6,652 bases of DNA. Origin: DASYAN01 sp036501345 (GTDB lineage Bacteria; Chloroflexota; Ktedonobacteria; Ktedonobacterales; Ktedonobacteraceae). Location of the stretch: the NCBI GenBank assembly GCA_036501345.1, contig DASYAN010000177.1, positions 1-6,652 on the forward strand. The letters run 5' to 3'. The notes beneath the pieces are model-generated. The model was not told where the DNA came from and searched no databases. It worked only from the letters and a program-made list of their open reading frames with translations. Positions 5,597-6,652 of this stretch are shown piece after piece (positions within the stretch are counted from its first letter, which is position 1; each line of letters begins with the position of its first letter). The position numbers and the translations under genes are program-made.

Positions 5597-6439
5597 TCAG
5601 ACAAACTCTAGCGAGACATCAAAATTAGGTGCCGAATGCGTTAAGGCACCAAGCGAGATGAAATCGATGCCAGTTGCAGCAATAGCCACCAAACGATCAG
5701 TGTTTGTACCAATGCTACCAGAGGCTTCGATGAGCATATGCGGAGCACGCTGGCGTATGAGTTCAACAGCCTCACGCATGCTCTCGACTGTCATATTATC
5801 AAGCAGCACCACATCCACACCACACTCAATAGCTTCCCGTACCTCGGTGAGCGTTTCACACTCAACCTCTATTTTGAGTAAATGCGGAGCGATTCGTCGT
5901 GCAGCAACAACAGCCTGTGTAATTCCTCCCGCAGCCTTGATATGATTATCTTTAATCAGTACTCCATCGCTTAGACCAAAACGATGGTTCTGCCCACCAC
6001 CTAGTTGAACTGCCATCTTCTCCAGGCTACGCAGCCCTGGAGTTGTTTTGCGTGTATCGAGGATACGCGTTTGCTTCCCCTCTAGGGCACGAACGCAATG
6101 CGCTGTGATGGTTGCAATGCCCGAGAGACGCCCCAGAAAGTTCAGCGCCACACGCTCCGCACTCAGCAGTGAACGTGCCGGACCTTGCAAACGAAGGAGT
6201 TCATCACCGACCTGTACAGAAGCTCCATCCTGCACTAACAATTCGATGGAAATTCGCTCATCAAGAATATGAAATGTCTCAGCGGCGACAGCAAGTCCAG
6301 CCACAACACCAGTTTGCCGAGTAACGATAGATCCCGTAGACCACTGGTCTGCAGGAACCGTGCTCAGGGTCGTGATATCAGCAAATGCGCTGTCCTCCTC
6401 TAGTGCTTGCTTGATGAGGTCTGCAGAAACTTCATACAT
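5597..6439 (-). CDS. nadC: Nicotinate-nucleotide pyrophosphorylase (carboxylating) NadC
   Basis: A 280-residue quinolinate phosphoribosyltransferase that joins quinolinate and phosphoribosyl pyrophosphate, releasing CO2 and giving nicotinate mononucleotide. Motifs in order: EDSAFADITT (15-24) at the N-terminus, ERVALNFLGRLSGIAT (95-110), TRKTTPGLR (129-137), the basic QNHRFGLSDGVLIKDNH (150-166), KIEVEC (189-194), LLDNM (212-216), EASGSI (238-243) and ISLGALTHSA (261-270). These include the conserved Arg, Lys, Glu and Asp residues of the active site, so it should be active. Its ATG overlaps the nadB stop by eight bases (ATGTATGA), with AGGAG nine bases upstream (6449-6453) inside the nadB coding sequence, so translation is probably coupled. 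The length is normal for the family. Confidence 0.97.
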   Translation of the reverse strand: MYEVSADLIKQALEEDSAFADITTLSTVPADQWSTGSIVTRQTGVVAGLAVAAETFHILDERISIELLVQDGASVQVGDELLRLQGPARSLLSAERVALNFLGRLSGIATITAHCVRALEGKQTRILDTRKTTPGLRSLEKMAVQLGGGQNHRFGLSDGVLIKDNHIKAAGGITQAVVAARRIAPHLLKIEVECETLTEVREAIECGVDVVLLDNMTVESMREAVELIRQRAPHMLIEASGSIGTNTDRLVAIAATGIDFISLGALTHSAPNFDVSLEFV

Positions 6440-6652
6440 GAGAAATTACTCCTGCTTGCGATTGCAATAATTCATTCGTATCACTATACAAGGGCTGAAA
6501 AGCAAAATGATGCATTGCTAGATTTTCATCGAGAAACTGATAGTCTCGTCGCCAGTGACTGCCCCTGCTCTCACGGCGCTCCAGAGCGGCTGCAATAACC
6601 AGTTCGGCAATTCGAAGCATATTGCAAGTTTCCAAACATTCTTTTGTGTATT
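6432..6652 (-). CDS. nadB: L-aspartate oxidase NadB, C-terminal end (partial)
   Basis: An open minus-strand frame enters from the right edge and stops at TGA 6432-6434; about 73 codons are visible and the start lies outside the window. The segment MLRIAELVIAAALERRESRG, then SHWRRDYQF, matches the C-terminal helical domain of L-aspartate oxidase, which carries a conserved ESRGxHxRxD motif. NadB is the FAD enzyme that oxidises aspartate to iminoaspartate, the substrate of NadA. The position directly before nadC, with an eight-base overlap, strongly supports the call. A TTG at 6633-6635 is only an internal codon. The tail after the motif (about 38 residues) has no special landmark. The FAD-binding and catalytic parts are not visible, so integrity of the whole gene cannot be judged. 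Confidence 0.88.
   Translation of the reverse strand, partial: YTKECLETCNMLRIAELVIAAALERRESRGSHWRRDYQFLDENLAMHHFAFQPLYSDTNELLQSQAGVISHV

Noticed and set aside
5559..5945. Plus-strand open frame of 128 codons opposite nadC
   Set aside because: It is antisense to nadC and has a low-complexity, Ser-rich translation typical of shadow frames.

Overview
The window looks like chromosomal DNA from a free-living bacterium of moderate GC content. A Chloroflexota member of the Ktedonobacteria type is my best guess. That guess rests on the combination of an ISKra4-like transposase remnant, a DF-family thioredoxin-fold protein and a nadB-nadC-nadA cluster, and on the general look of the proteins. It is inference, not proof. 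Shine-Dalgarno sites are strong (AAGGAGG type) and settle several start codons.

Layout. (1) Positions 1-610, minus strand: the N-terminal part of an ISKra4-like transposase, one reading frame broken by two in-frame TAA stops and running off the left edge. Its upstream flank (611 to about 770) carries a duplicated 12-base motif that may mark the end of the element. (2) 851-2107, minus strand: a PLP-dependent Cys/Met metabolism enzyme of the cystathionine gamma-lyase / methionine gamma-lyase superfamily. (3) 2108-2308: a divergent promoter region. It includes a good sigma-A-type promoter for the rightward genes, with a TGTAC-N6-GTACA inverted repeat where transcription should start. (4) 2309-4310, plus strand: four small genes in a row, a Nudix hydrolase, a YbjQ-family protein, a DF-family thioredoxin-fold protein and a CxxC redoxin. 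They end at a strong intrinsic terminator (4343-4383). Two of the gaps in this row contain hairpins without T tracts. (5) 4382-6652, minus strand: nadA, nadC and the 3' end of nadB, which form a tightly packed operon for de novo NAD synthesis from aspartate.

How the genes work together. NadB oxidises aspartate to iminoaspartate. NadA condenses this with dihydroxyacetone phosphate to quinolinate, and NadC converts quinolinate to nicotinate mononucleotide, so the right third encodes the complete route to the NAD precursor (NadB only partly in view). The rightward genes look like small housekeeping or stress functions (nucleotide clean-up, thiol redox), but the sequence does not tie them to one pathway. 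The sulfur amino acid enzyme stands alone. I see no CRISPR array, tRNA, rRNA, prophage or defence system, and no clear new multi-gene system. The most interesting points are the promoter/inverted repeat before the Nudix gene, the little-characterised Nudix-YbjQ pair, the DF-family protein without a CxxC motif, and the unlisted transposase remnant.
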